A DNA stretch of 64,000 nucleotides, from NCBI RefSeq assembly GCF_000970345.1, contig NZ_LAQU01000027.1:1-64000 (forward strand), given 5' to 3'. How positions within the stretch are numbered: position 1 is the stretch's first letter; each line of letters begins with the position of its first letter. The notes beneath the pieces were generated by a model that saw only the letters and a program-made list of their open reading frames with translations, made no database searches and was not told the DNA's origin. The position numbers and the translations under genes are program-made. The stretch is from Robbsia andropogonis (GTDB lineage: Bacteria > Pseudomonadota > Gammaproteobacteria > Burkholderiales > Burkholderiaceae). Positions 18,629 through 27,541 of the stretch are shown here, piece after piece.

Positions 18629-19110
18629 ATGGCACAGAGGGGAAAGCCTGGGCTGCCGCCAGAAGGCAAGGCAGAAGTTTGGCGGCGGTGGCGCGCAGGT
18701 GAATTGTTTCTTGGCGTCGGCAAAGCGCTAGGCAAGCCAGCCGGATCAATCTACGGCGTAATCCAACTACTTGGAGGTTACAGCTCTCTCGGGGAATGGT
18801 CTTCGGAACAAGTAAGCGGCTGGCTTAAGCGCCGATATACCGATGACGAGTGGATGCGCGTGTCACACGAAACGATTTGTCGTAGCCTGTTTGTGCAGGC
18901 GCGCGGCGTTCTAAAGAAAGAGTTGCAGTATAATTGCGGACCTAGCGCAAGATGCGTCATTCGCGCCTCTCCAGCTTTGCTTCACGGTACACAACTTGAT
19001 CAATACTCGCAGGCGCAACTGAAAAAATCGCAGCCCGCCTCAATGCGCGGCTGAGAAAGACCTTGGGTTTCATGTCCCCGGCCGATAAACTACGTGGGGC
19101 TGTTGCCGCG
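18629..19110 (+). pseudogene. IS30-family transposase relic with internal deletion
   Basis: The N-terminus MAQRGKPGLPPEGKAEVW with KALGKPAGSI is that of an IS30-type transposase. It joins abruptly, at GGYSSLGEWS, to the EQVSGWLKRRY..DEWMRVSHETI region, so roughly 80 family residues are missing. After VLKKELQ the catalytic domain is lost, and only the C-terminal IAARLNARLRKTLGFMSPADKL segment is recognisable in another frame near 19030-19100. Confidence 0.85.
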
Positions 19111-19203
19111 ACCTTCATACTGTCCAAATTTTCGTCAGCGCATGCCGATTAAAATCGCCTGACGGCGAGCCCTTACTCCCGAAAGCGCACACTCCCTCTT
19201 AAC

Positions 19204-20916
19204 TCAACTACAAACGAAACTACTCGCGGCGTTCACATCGCCGCCTTGATAACGCGCCACTTTCGGGTACGGGCAAAGCGGCCGTGTTCGTCCTGCTCCC
19301 CAGTCGGTGGGCACGTCGGCGTTCGGCGCGGCATTGCTCGCATCGCGCGCGGTGGCGACCACGCTGTCCGGCGCCGTGCCTTGCTCGACCCATGCAACGA
19401 GCGGCGTGAGCAGGTCGAACTGGTCGGTGCTCGGACCGCCGCTGCAATGGTTCATGCCCGCGATCGTATAAAGACGCGCGAAGTTCGACGCGTCGCCGCC
19501 GTTGGCTGTGGTGAGCCGCTGATACCAGTCAGTCGTGTCGTTCGACGAAAACACCGGGTCACTCGTGCCGTGATAGACCATCAGCTTTGCCCCGCGCTGC
19601 TTCAACGCGCTGAGATTGGTTTCATCGGGCGGCGTCATGAACGACCAGGCAGACTCGGCATACACGCCGCTGGTGGCGAATATCTTCGGCGCATCGGTGT
19701 CCATGTTGAAGTTCAGTGCATACGCGGACAACTGGCTCAGCACGGAAGCGGCTTGCGGCGGCGTGGTGAACGTGAAGGCGGCCGCGGCCGGGTCGAGCGT
19801 GATCGAGTTGGCCTGCTTCCAGGCCGACCAGCCAGCGCCGAGTCCGGCATCGTATGGGAAGCTTGCATACAGCGCGGTCCCTGCACTATTGCGCGCCCCG
19901 GAGAACACATTGCCGATGGCGTCCATCTGGGCGCTTGTCAGACACGTGCCGTCACGAACGTTGTTTGTGCAGGTTGGGATGTCGCTGGCAAGGTTGAAGT
20001 TGGCCTGGCATGCCTTGATATCCTGAATGAGGCCGTCCGTTACACCGTCGAGTGCATCGCACTTCGACAGTATTTTAGACGCTACCATTTGACGTTCCGC
20101 CGCCGTGAAACCGGTTGTGATATCGGGCAGGCCATTCGAGGTTGTCGCTGTCGCCACTTTCGCAAACTGCTGTGCGCTCCACATTTCACCGATGGCCGCC
20201 TTTGGCAGGTGAACGCCCGGATCACCCGCGATGATGCCGTCATAAGCCGCCGAAAAGCGTGTCGCCGCGACCAGCGCATGACGTCCGCCGTTGGAGCAGC
20301 CATCGAAGTAGCTCCTATCCGGTGCTTTGCCGTATGCCAACTTGATGACTTGTTTAGCCATCGGTGTGAGCGTCGCAACAGCATTGTAGCCGTAGTCGAT
20401 TCGGGCCTGCGGATCGAGACCGAACAGGGGATTTTGCGCCGAGCTGTGCCCTGCATCCGAACTAATGACGGCGAAGCCCATGTTGAGCGCATCGCTAGTG
20501 GGGCCGCCGCCGCCGATTTCGCCGGTGGCCGTGACCACATTGCCGTCGAGTCCGCCGTTGGCTTGATAGAAGAAGCGTCCATTCCATGCAATCGGCAGGC
20601 GCATTTCGAAGCCGATTGCATAGGTGTTGCCGTCGACGCTACTGACTCGCTGATTCATGCTGCCTTGAATCAGGCAATGTTCGGCGATCGGTCTACCGAC
20701 CACTTCGAGCGTGCCCGCCGCGACGTCCGTCACCGTGGTGAAGATGGTGTTGGCGAAACTGAGCTTTGCAGCGAGTGTAGCGCAATCGCCGACCAGCGTG
20801 GCCGGCGTTGCCGCGCTCAATTGCGGCAACGCGGACGCATTGTCGCCGACGCTACCGCTGCACCCAGCGAGGGTGAGCGCCGCGGCTGACGCTAGTGCGA
20901 TAGAGGTGCGCCTCAT
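19204..20916 (-). CDS. Tannase/feruloyl esterase family lipoprotein
   Basis: A 570-residue secreted alpha/beta hydrolase. The start at 20916 gives a lipoprotein signal ending in the lipobox LAGC (Cys19). The family's CS-D-HC catalytic arrangement is visible: GCSNGG with Ser208, HGTSDPVFS with the Asp, and GMNHCSGG with the His, the flanking cysteines normally forming a disulfide. It would cleave ester bonds of gallate, ferulate or coumarate esters outside the inner membrane. The gene ends 11 bp short of the next frame's territory: its start lies 10 bp downstream of the porin stop, so the two are co-transcribed. Transporter and regulator genes of the same apparent pathway follow upstream. Confidence 0.85.
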   Translation of the reverse strand: MRRTSIALASAAALTLAGCSGSVGDNASALPQLSAATPATLVGDCATLAAKLSFANTIFTTVTDVAAGTLEVVGRPIAEHCLIQGSMNQRVSSVDGNTYAIGFEMRLPIAWNGRFFYQANGGLDGNVVTATGEIGGGGPTSDALNMGFAVISSDAGHSSAQNPLFGLDPQARIDYGYNAVATLTPMAKQVIKLAYGKAPDRSYFDGCSNGGRHALVAATRFSAAYDGIIAGDPGVHLPKAAIGEMWSAQQFAKVATATTSNGLPDITTGFTAAERQMVASKILSKCDALDGVTDGLIQDIKACQANFNLASDIPTCTNNVRDGTCLTSAQMDAIGNVFSGARNSAGTALYASFPYDAGLGAGWSAWKQANSITLDPAAAAFTFTTPPQAASVLSQLSAYALNFNMDTDAPKIFATSGVYAESAWSFMTPPDETNLSALKQRGAKLMVYHGTSDPVFSSNDTTDWYQRLTTANGGDASNFARLYTIAGMNHCSGGPSTDQFDLLTPLVAWVEQGTAPDSVVATARDASNAAPNADVPTDWGAGRTRPLCPYPKVARYQGGDVNAASSFVCS

Positions 20917-20926
20917 GCTTGGTATC

Positions 20927-22066
20927 CTAGAAAGAATGACGCATGCCAACCATGACGCCGGTTTGGCCCGTGCCCGCTGCGGGCGTCGTGCCCCCGCCAC
21001 CCCCGCTCACCGAGTACTGCGCCTTCGCGCTGTTGGCGAGGTACGACGCTTGGGCGTAGACAGCGGTGCGCTTCGATAGCAGATAGGTGGTGCGCAGCGT
21101 GCCCATCGTCGCGCGCGTGTCGTGCTGGGTATTCGTGATGTGATAAACCTCGCCATCGACGATGAAAGCGGGCGTCACGTTATACGCCGCGGCCAGGAAG
21201 AACAGATTGGAGCGCACGCTCGCAACCGTGTCCGCGCCCGGTTCGACGCGGCGGTTAAGCCATCCCACGCCGAGCTTGGTCTTGCCGAATTTGGCGTAGG
21301 CGCTCAATTGTGTGCGGATGTCCTTGTCGGCCGCGCTGGTGAGGGGCGTCGGCGTAATGCCGTCGAAGAAGTTCGCCGCCGCGGTGCTGCCGCCACGCTG
21401 TTCTTCATACGACCCCGCGACGCCGAAGAGTGGTGCGTCGTACTTCAGCATCACGGACCATTCGCGGCATTGCGTTGTCTGCCCGGCGACCGATCCGGTA
21501 CAAGTGCCCTGCCCCGGCGAGTTGCCGGTGCCAGCCGCGTCGCGTCCGAACGAGTAGTTCGCGCCGAAAGTGACGCCCGCATAGCTGCCGAGGTAGACCA
21601 CCGAGTTGTCTGCGCGGCCATTTGGTACGTACGCGTCGAGCGAGCCCAGACCATAGATGTCCGGGCCGATCAGGTCCGCGCCCATCAGCGCGAGATAGGT
21701 CATCGTGTACTGGCGGCCGAACGAGATCGTGCCGTAAGGGCTCTTAATGCCGACGAATGCTTGACGTCCGAACAAGCGGCCACCTTGACCAAGATCGCCT
21801 GCGCGCACGTTGAAGCCGCTTTCCAGCGTGAAGATCGCGCTATAGCCGCCGCCCAAGTCTTCCGCGCCACGCAAACCCCAGCGTGAAGGCATTTCGCCCG
21901 TGACCGACGGCATGCGGAACACGCTTTTTCCCGCTGCGTTCGCGTGCGAAACGTATTCGATCCCGGTGTCGATAATGCCGTAGAGCGTCACGCTTGATTG
22001 TGCCGCTACGGCACCGCTGATCGTGCACAGTGCGGCACAGAGTAATAGACGTGCGGATGGTTGCAT
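20927..22066 (-). CDS. Gram-negative porin (Burkholderia OmpC/Omp32-like)
   Basis: A 379-residue outer-membrane beta-barrel. A signal peptide (MQPSARLLLCAALCTISGAVAA) is followed by QSSVTLYGIIDTGIEYV, the typical first strand of beta-proteobacterial trimeric porins. The loop-3 region and the GRQYTM strand are also typical, and the protein ends in an aromatic residue (VGMRHSF) as required for BAM insertion. Placed between an esterase and an aromatic-acid transporter, it likely admits phenolic esters or acids. Confidence 0.9.
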   Translation of the reverse strand: MQPSARLLLCAALCTISGAVAAQSSVTLYGIIDTGIEYVSHANAAGKSVFRMPSVTGEMPSRWGLRGAEDLGGGYSAIFTLESGFNVRAGDLGQGGRLFGRQAFVGIKSPYGTISFGRQYTMTYLALMGADLIGPDIYGLGSLDAYVPNGRADNSVVYLGSYAGVTFGANYSFGRDAAGTGNSPGQGTCTGSVAGQTTQCREWSVMLKYDAPLFGVAGSYEEQRGGSTAAANFFDGITPTPLTSAADKDIRTQLSAYAKFGKTKLGVGWLNRRVEPGADTVASVRSNLFFLAAAYNVTPAFIVDGEVYHITNTQHDTRATMGTLRTTYLLSKRTAVYAQASYLANSAKAQYSVSGGGGGTTPAAGTGQTGVMVGMRHSF

Positions 22067-22145
22067 GAAAGGTTTCTCCGGACCGTTTAATGAATAGCGG
22101 CGTATTGTTGTTGTGTGCTTGGGTTGGGTGTTCTCGTGACGACGG

Positions 22146-23393
22146 CTAGTTGTCGGCGCGTGGTCGGCGTATCAGAAACAACGCCGCGACTGCCGCGATC
22201 ACCGTTACGGGAATGCTTGCGCCAATCACGGTCGAAGAACTGCGTCCCATCGCCAGCAATTGACCCGCGGCGAGCGGACCGACCACCGAGCCGATGCGGC
22301 CCACCGCGACCGCCGCACCGACGCCAGTTCCACGCATGGCCGTCGGATAGAACGCCGCGGAAAGCGCATACAGCACCGATTGGCCACCGATCACGAACAT
22401 CCCCGCGAAGAAAGCATCGGCCGCAAGCGCGCTGAAGCCGTTCGCCGTCGAAAGCATTGCGAGCGAAGCGATGATCCCGACGTACATACCGGCCACCACT
22501 AGGCCCGAGCGCATGCGATCCATCAACATGCCGATGCACAGCGCGCCAATTCCGCCACCAATGTTGAAAAAGATCTGGACGTAGCCGACGTGCGCACGCG
22601 TCAGACCGCTCGCGGCCATCAGCGATGGTAGCCAATTGAGCAGAAAATAAAGGACGATCAGGGTACAGAAATAGCTGACCCAAATCTGCACTGTTGAGAG
22701 CCCACGCGTGCCGCCGAACAGGATTTCGCCGACCGGTGCCGGCTTGGCTTGGCCATCGCGTGATGCTTTGGTGAACGCCTTCGAATCCGTGAGGAATGCG
22801 AGCAGCAGCGGTACCAGCAGGAGCGGCCCGACGCCGCCGACGTAGAAAATGTGACGCCACTCGGTGTTCCCCGCACTCAACACGCCGATCACCGACGCGA
22901 TCACGCCACCGAACGGAATGCCGCAATACATCACGCTCACGGCGGTGCCGCGCAAGCGCGGTTCGACCGCTTCCGATGACAACGCGATCAGGTTTGGCAA
23001 TGCCCCGCCTAGTCCGATACCGGTAAGCACTCGCACGATCAAGAGCATGTGAAAGTCGCTCGCCAGCGTCGTGAAGATCGACAGTAAGCCGAACAGGCAT
23101 GCGGATATCACAAGCATGCGCTTGCGACCAATACGGTCGGCAAGCCGCCCGCCGAACATCGCGCCGGGTAGCAAGCCGAAGGTCCCAGCACTAAACGCCA
23201 GTCCCATTTGCGCGACGGAGAGGCCGAACTCGTGCGCCATACGCGGCGCGGCGATGCCGACCGACTGCAAGTCGAGTCCCTCTAGCAAGGCGATGGCAAA
23301 ACATAGTCCGAGGGTGACGAAGGTGCCTGCCCTGCTCGACGCCGCCGGGATCGCAGCGGCATCGGTCGAATGCAATGTTCCGGATTTCTTCAC
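22146..23393 (-). CDS. Aromatic acid:H+ symporter (MFS, AAHS family)
   Basis: A 415-residue, 12-helix inner-membrane transporter. AAGGA eight bases upstream supports the GTG start at 23393 instead of longer in-frame extensions. Helix 1 carries the AAHS signature LLEGLDLQSVGIAAPRM, and the loop 2-3 motif is GGRLADRIGRKRML. Relatives take up 4-hydroxybenzoate, protocatechuate or hydroxyphenylpropionates. It lies upstream of the porin and esterase on the same strand (80 bp gap) and probably imports the phenolic acid released by the esterase. Confidence 0.88.
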   Translation of the reverse strand: MKKSGTLHSTDAAAIPAASSRAGTFVTLGLCFAIALLEGLDLQSVGIAAPRMAHEFGLSVAQMGLAFSAGTFGLLPGAMFGGRLADRIGRKRMLVISACLFGLLSIFTTLASDFHMLLIVRVLTGIGLGGALPNLIALSSEAVEPRLRGTAVSVMYCGIPFGGVIASVIGVLSAGNTEWRHIFYVGGVGPLLLVPLLLAFLTDSKAFTKASRDGQAKPAPVGEILFGGTRGLSTVQIWVSYFCTLIVLYFLLNWLPSLMAASGLTRAHVGYVQIFFNIGGGIGALCIGMLMDRMRSGLVVAGMYVGIIASLAMLSTANGFSALAADAFFAGMFVIGGQSVLYALSAAFYPTAMRGTGVGAAVAVGRIGSVVGPLAAGQLLAMGRSSSTVIGASIPVTVIAAVAALFLIRRPRADN

Positions 23394-23725
23394 ATTAGTT
23401 ATCCTTATTAAATGAAAAGGTTTTCCGGTTTCGCTAAAGAGCGGCAGATGCCAAGTCACCCTGCTGCGCGATACGCAAGTTCGGCAGGCAATCGTTAGAT
23501 CATCGTCGGGGCCGTGACGGATGCCCGACATTAGCCCACCGACCCGCCCTGCGTGCGCGCCGCATCGTTTCGTTGTCCAGGCTACGGGGTATTCGTTTCT
23601 AGGCGCTGCAGCGCGTCTCCAAACACCGCATCGTGGACTGGATTTAATATCAGGTAGGCTGACAATGCAAGCGTAAGTTGTTCGGTAAAAACACCTAGCA
23701 ATTCGTTGGCGTGGCCCGAGTGGAC

Positions 23726-24196
23726 CTAGCCGCGCAGATTACGAACGAAAGTTTCGAGGCGGATTTGGACTGCGCCGGCGGCGTCGAATTCGATGCCCTC
23801 CAACATTTTCTTTTCGATGGTTTTGACGGCCTGCTCGCATTCGCGCAACACGGCACGCCCTTCGTCCGTCAGTCGAAGTAGCACGATGCGCCTGTGCGTC
23901 GGATCTGGTTTGCGGCTCACCCAGTTATGCGCGGCCATCAGGTTCATCACTTCATTAGCCGATTGCGGCGTGATGAAAGAGCGCTCGGCAACCTGCGCAT
24001 TGGATGCTTCCCCGTTGGCTTCTAGCACGGAAAGCGCGGTGAATTGCGCGAGGGTCAGGCCGAGTGGCGCGAGCGCTTCGGTCATGCGGCGCCGCAGGAC
24101 GCGATCGAGACTGCCGATCACGTAGGTCAGGCGCAGGTTGGAACGGCGAGTGCGCGTGGCGGTGGGCTCGGCAGGCATAGTGTGATTTTTGTTCAT
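23726..24196 (-). CDS. MarR-family regulator
   Basis: About 156 residues from the ATG at 24196 (an upstream in-frame ATG at 24226 is possible; neither has a strong ribosome site). It shows the winged-helix pattern SNAQVAERSFITPQSANEVM, then KPDPTHRRIVLLRLTDEGR, the beta-wing of MarR. MarR proteins of hydroxycinnamate loci (FerR/HcaR/CouR types) respond to the CoA thioester. Location next to remnants of hydroxycinnamoyl-CoA hydratase-lyase and vanillin dehydrogenase supports that role by inference. Confidence 0.82.
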   Translation of the reverse strand: MNKNHTMPAEPTATRTRRSNLRLTYVIGSLDRVLRRRMTEALAPLGLTLAQFTALSVLEANGEASNAQVAERSFITPQSANEVMNLMAAHNWVSRKPDPTHRRIVLLRLTDEGRAVLRECEQAVKTIEKKMLEGIEFDAAGAVQIRLETFVRNLRG

Positions 24197-24338
24197 CGTG
24201 GACAGAAAGTTCGGGCTGTCCCGCATCTTAGCGTGGCTAAGCGCAATTATCGCGGCTAAGAGTTTGTACCGAGAACGTGGATTTTCGCTTTACATATCAG
24301 GAATCCTGATATTAAATGTCTTTATCAGGCTGCGGTCG

Positions 24339-24690
24339 CAGCCGGTCCGGAGATTTTGCAGGAAAAGATTCGCCGCGATGCACACCGCTGGCAATCGCAA
24401 CTGCAGCGCATGTACGCTAAGCCGACCATCGCGATGGTCAACAGCTGGTGCTGCGGTGGCGGCTTCTCGCCGCTGGTGGCGTGTGACCTGGCGATTGCTT
24501 CCGACGAATCCCCTTTCGGTCTTTCCGAAATCAAGTGGGGCGTTCCGTCAGGTAATCTGGTAAGCAACGCAATGGCTGATACCGTTGGGCATCGTCAGGC
24601 GCTGTTTTACATCTTGACGGGCGGATGGCCTTAAGCAGTTCCTCGACGACGAGGCAATCAAGCCGGGTCTGCAAGCGTTTGCCGGCGCCA
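24339..24690 (+). pseudogene. Hydroxycinnamoyl-CoA hydratase-lyase remnant
   Basis: In one frame PEILQEKIRRDAHRW, KPTIAMVNSWCCGGGFSPL and LSEIKWGVPSGNLVS match the crotonase-fold enzyme that turns feruloyl-/coumaroyl-CoA into vanillin or 4-hydroxybenzaldehyde plus acetyl-CoA. After FYILTGG the frame jumps directly to the C-terminal GLKQFLDDEAIKPGLQAF, so about 80 family residues are deleted. The N-terminal 90 residues are also gone. The gene is dead. Confidence 0.75.
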
Positions 24691-24749
24691 GCCGATTTGA
24701 TCGACGCTCGTACGGCCCGGTCTATCGAGACCGGTGTCGCTGAAACGGG

Positions 24750-25018
24750 CACGACGCCGATCTGGATTCGGCGGTTGCAGGCATCGCGTTTAGCGCGGTT
24801 TTTTAATCAGGGCCGGATTCGGATGTCGACGCAGCGCGTGATCGTCGACTGCAAGATCGCGGATGCCTTGGTGGGGAAGCTTGCGGGAAAGGCGCGGACC
24901 TTAATAGCGACGGACTCTGCGGCTTCTGACTCTGTGCTCGGCATACTTGAAAGCAGCAGTTGTTGCGCAGCGCATCACGGCGTTGATCGAAAATGCGGGC
25001 GAGAAAGGCGCCATGTAT
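24750..25018 (+). pseudogene. Vanillin/aromatic aldehyde dehydrogenase remnant
   Basis: A frame reads RIRMSTQRVIVDCKIADALVG, where aldehyde dehydrogenases of the Vdh type have QICMSTERVIVD. Another frame shortly after reads AQRITALIENAGEKGAM. A preceding frame gives DADLDSAVAGIAFSAVF, again typical for the family. Only a piece of about 80 residues remains and the frame shifts at least twice. Together with the hydratase-lyase remnant it marks a decayed ferulate-to-vanillate pathway. Confidence 0.65.
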
Positions 25019-25863
25019 AGTTGCGAGCACCGAAATCTGAAGAGTTCAACTATCAAGGACAGATCGACTAGTTTCCTAGAGCGCATTACAACGTCATAAA
25101 GGCGTTTGCGAAACGACTCGTCGGCGCTTACCTGGTCCAATCCGTTACCAACGTCGTGCTTAACAATCGCACCGCGGATTTCCATCAAAACATGCATGTC
25201 TGCCTTTGCCGAACGATACTCTTCATTTTGCGCCCTCATCGTCTCAATGACTGCTCGACCTTATCTTGCAATCAAGTCGTCTTCGCTTTGAGTTCGGCGG
25301 GTTGCGTACGCTCGGCAGTCTCGAGCGCGTTCAGATACCGTCGGATGCTCTCCTCGATCTGATTCTGGCGCTTGTCGACCTTTTCCTCTGTAAAGTTGCG
25401 ATCCCGAGTATTAATGGCCTTGAACTCGCTACCGTTAAAAGCGATTAGCGCTTGTGCAAACAGCTTCAGCTCCCGGCAAGGCATCACGAAGCGGCGACAC
25501 ACGTTGCGAATGCCGACTCCGTTGTCACGATGAAGGTCCGCTATGGTTTTGAAGTCCGACGCCAGTCGGCCCGTAAGCCACATCAACGCTACATTGCGTT
25601 GGCATTCACGTTTCAGGCGACGGCGCGATCGAACCCGGTTCAGGTAGCCGTAGATACGGATACTCAGAAGCACCGCTGGATGATAGGAGAGGGCGTCCTG
25701 TAGTTGACGGCATTGCGCCATCAAAGCCTAGCGATGCCAGGTTAATCTCTTCTACAAACGCCTGGATAATCCTGACCGGGTCGTCCTCCGCGACGAAGTC
25801 ATCAAGGCACTCTGGAAGCAGAGTCACCTGTTTGCGATCTTCATTTTCTATGAATCGCTTCAT
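25019..25863 (-). pseudogene. IS1182-family transposase relic
   Basis: The N-terminus MKRFIENEDRKQVTLLPECL followed by DFVAEDDPVRIIQAFV is diagnostic of IS1182-type transposases. A frameshift near 25705 leads into YHPAVLLSIRIYGYLNRVRS, DFKTIADLHRDNG and a coiled helical stretch ending about 25272. Downstream, frames are broken; one carries an unidentified segment HDVGNGLDQVSADESFRKRL (about 25110-25170). The DDE catalytic domain is missing. Confidence 0.75.
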
Positions 25864-26234
25864 CCCTTCACCTCACCAAGACGCGTTCATTCAATTTAGG
25901 CGATAAACGTGTTCTTACGCGGCCTGGCCCCGTTGGAGACATTCGACGCGCTCCAAAGCGGACAGCCGTTATCGGTAACGCCGACTCAACTTTCAGCACC
26001 TAACGGGCAGAAGCAGTGTCGCGAGTACCAATAACACCGCAACCGATGCGAAGAGAACAAACAGGTCGTTACCAGGAAGAAAAATAGCAATATCCGACAC
26101 GACGGGTGCTATCCCACAACGGTGGAAAATTTGCCAATGGGAACTTGGTCATTGGTCTCTTTGATTGCGGGGAATCGACTCGCCGTTTCCTTGCCAGCCA
26201 ATTACTTCGGGCGGAGTGCAGCGAAACCGTTCAC
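25864..26234. other. No supported gene
   Basis: Degenerate sequence between IS1182 and the hypothetical gene that follows. Frames are short and frequently interrupted and no motif was recognised. Confidence 0.4.
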
Positions 26235-26618
26235 TCATAACGCAGGATCCATGACGCTATATCGCCGCTCGGGGGAGGAAAGGGCAAATAATCTTCCGTT
26301 CTTGTCAACGACTGCCGCAACATTATCGGCCACCTGAAAACACTGCCCGCCAAGAAGTCCCCGATAGCTGGTGCCGTCGATTTCAATTCCTACAGGTAGT
26401 TTCGCGGCAATGATCTTGCCGTTTTTACCAACGGTCACCGATGCGTTATTTGACACATAGGTTTTGTTGTCGAGGGTATTGCCAAGGGAGCAAGTGGATG
26501 TCTGGTCGTCCTTTGCAGCTCTTGCCCTGAGCTTTGCAAGTTCAACGCCTTCGGTCGCTTGCTGAAGAACGAGCATGTTGACCGCATTGACCTGGTGGGC
26601 GGAAGCTGGAGAATGCAC
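26235..26618 (-). CDS. Hypothetical protein fragment, N-terminus replaced by IS6 sequence
   Basis: From about residue 14 the frame reads like a real protein: LVLQQATEGVELAKLRARAA, then a beta-rich part with SVTVGKNGKIIAAKLPVG and NVAAVVDKNGRLFALSSPERR, two similar strand-turn-strand units around GKNG and DKNG. The first dozen codons overlap the IS6 relic on the other strand (26590-26740), so the true N-terminus has probably been lost. I do not recognise the family. Confidence 0.35.
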   Translation of the reverse strand: MHSPASAHQVNAVNMLVLQQATEGVELAKLRARAAKDDQTSTCSLGNTLDNKTYVSNNASVTVGKNGKIIAAKLPVGIEIDGTSYRGLLGGQCFQVADNVAAVVDKNGRLFALSSPERRYSVMDPAL

Positions 26619-26740
26619 GAGACCGACGTTCGAATCCGGGGGGAGTGGCGATATTTCTACCGGGCTGTCGACAAAGCCGGTAACACGGTTGATCTTCTGC
26701 TACGAGTCCCGTCGGAGACGGTGGCTTGGCCTGCTCACTG
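26590..26740 (+). pseudogene. IS6-family transposase fragment
   Basis: Frames encode the segment SGEWRYFYRAVDKAGNTVDLLLRV, the middle of an IS6/IS26-type DDE transposase around the second strand of the catalytic fold, as also seen at 4.44 kb. Both ends are missing. Confidence 0.75.
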
Positions 26741-26744
26741 TTAG

Positions 26745-27541
26745 CAAATCAACGCGGCCGATTCAGGAAATTTCGCCATAAGAATAATTATTTCGTTCGC
26801 GACAATTGAATAAATGTTTGTCTGGCACATCATTGCATGACCGCCCCAAACAGGGAGGTTGTTTGTTGTTTTGGAAGCAACGGATACTTCCGCCGTCTGT
26901 CCGCGCGGTCAGCGGCCCTGGACGCTCAGGACCGATGTCCTACCCGTTTTGCGGCAACCATGACGTTCTTGGCATGCCTCGCGCATGCCGCGATACATGA
27001 GCAATGCGGTTCAACAAAACGACGGGAATACGAAACATGAGCCGAGTGAAGCGGAACAATCACAACGAATGGGCAGACCCGCCCCCCAGATCATATCTCT
27101 CCGCGCAGATCGAGTATGACGTATTGATATTTTCGGGAAACTAATGAAAAAATGGGTCATATACAGGCCGGCACAATCTGCAGCGCCGCAGGGTCAATGA
27201 GCGCGTCACGGGCCTTTACGGCGGTGCCAGACGTGGCGCGGTCACCGCAGCCAACTGCGGTGCTCCCCCGACGTTCGGCGTATCGACTTCGCATGTCGTT
27301 CGAACCATGATGAAGCGCCCTTGAAACCGGACAGCCATCTTGTCTGTGGGAACCCCTTCAGGCTTGCAAGACAGGTTTTTCGAATCGGATTTTTTAGCCA
27401 TTATCAATCGCCGGTGCGCGCATTCATCGCCGGATAATCTGTGCGCCGGGTACCGCGCCAGGACCCGTCACGCCTGCGAACCATCAAATCATCTTCTTTA
27501 GCGATGAGCGCCGCGCTCTACCACACCAACGTCAGTCAATC
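26745..27541. other. No supported gene; leader of the SKWP gene
   Basis: Several short frames of doubtful coding value. The part nearest 27541 is the leader of the giant SKWP gene. TTCG occurs at 27274, 27288 and 27299, but with spacings of 10 and 7, not the 15-16 bases needed for a PIP/hrpII box, and no other promoter could be identified. Confidence 0.4.

Noticed and set aside
19246-20889. Long plus-strand open frame (547 codons) opposite the esterase
   Set aside because: It is the antisense shadow of the tannase/feruloyl esterase gene; its product is Arg/His-rich without any fold pattern, while the minus strand has signal peptide and catalytic motifs.
27274-27302. TTCG triplet upstream of the SKWP gene as a PIP/hrpII box
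   Set aside because: Spacings between TTCG units are 10 and 7 bases (21 between outer ones), not 15-16; no -10 motif at the expected distance.
27216-27407. 63-codon minus frame upstream of the SKWP gene
   Set aside because: No ribosome site and no motif; could be chance coding, so not listed as a gene.
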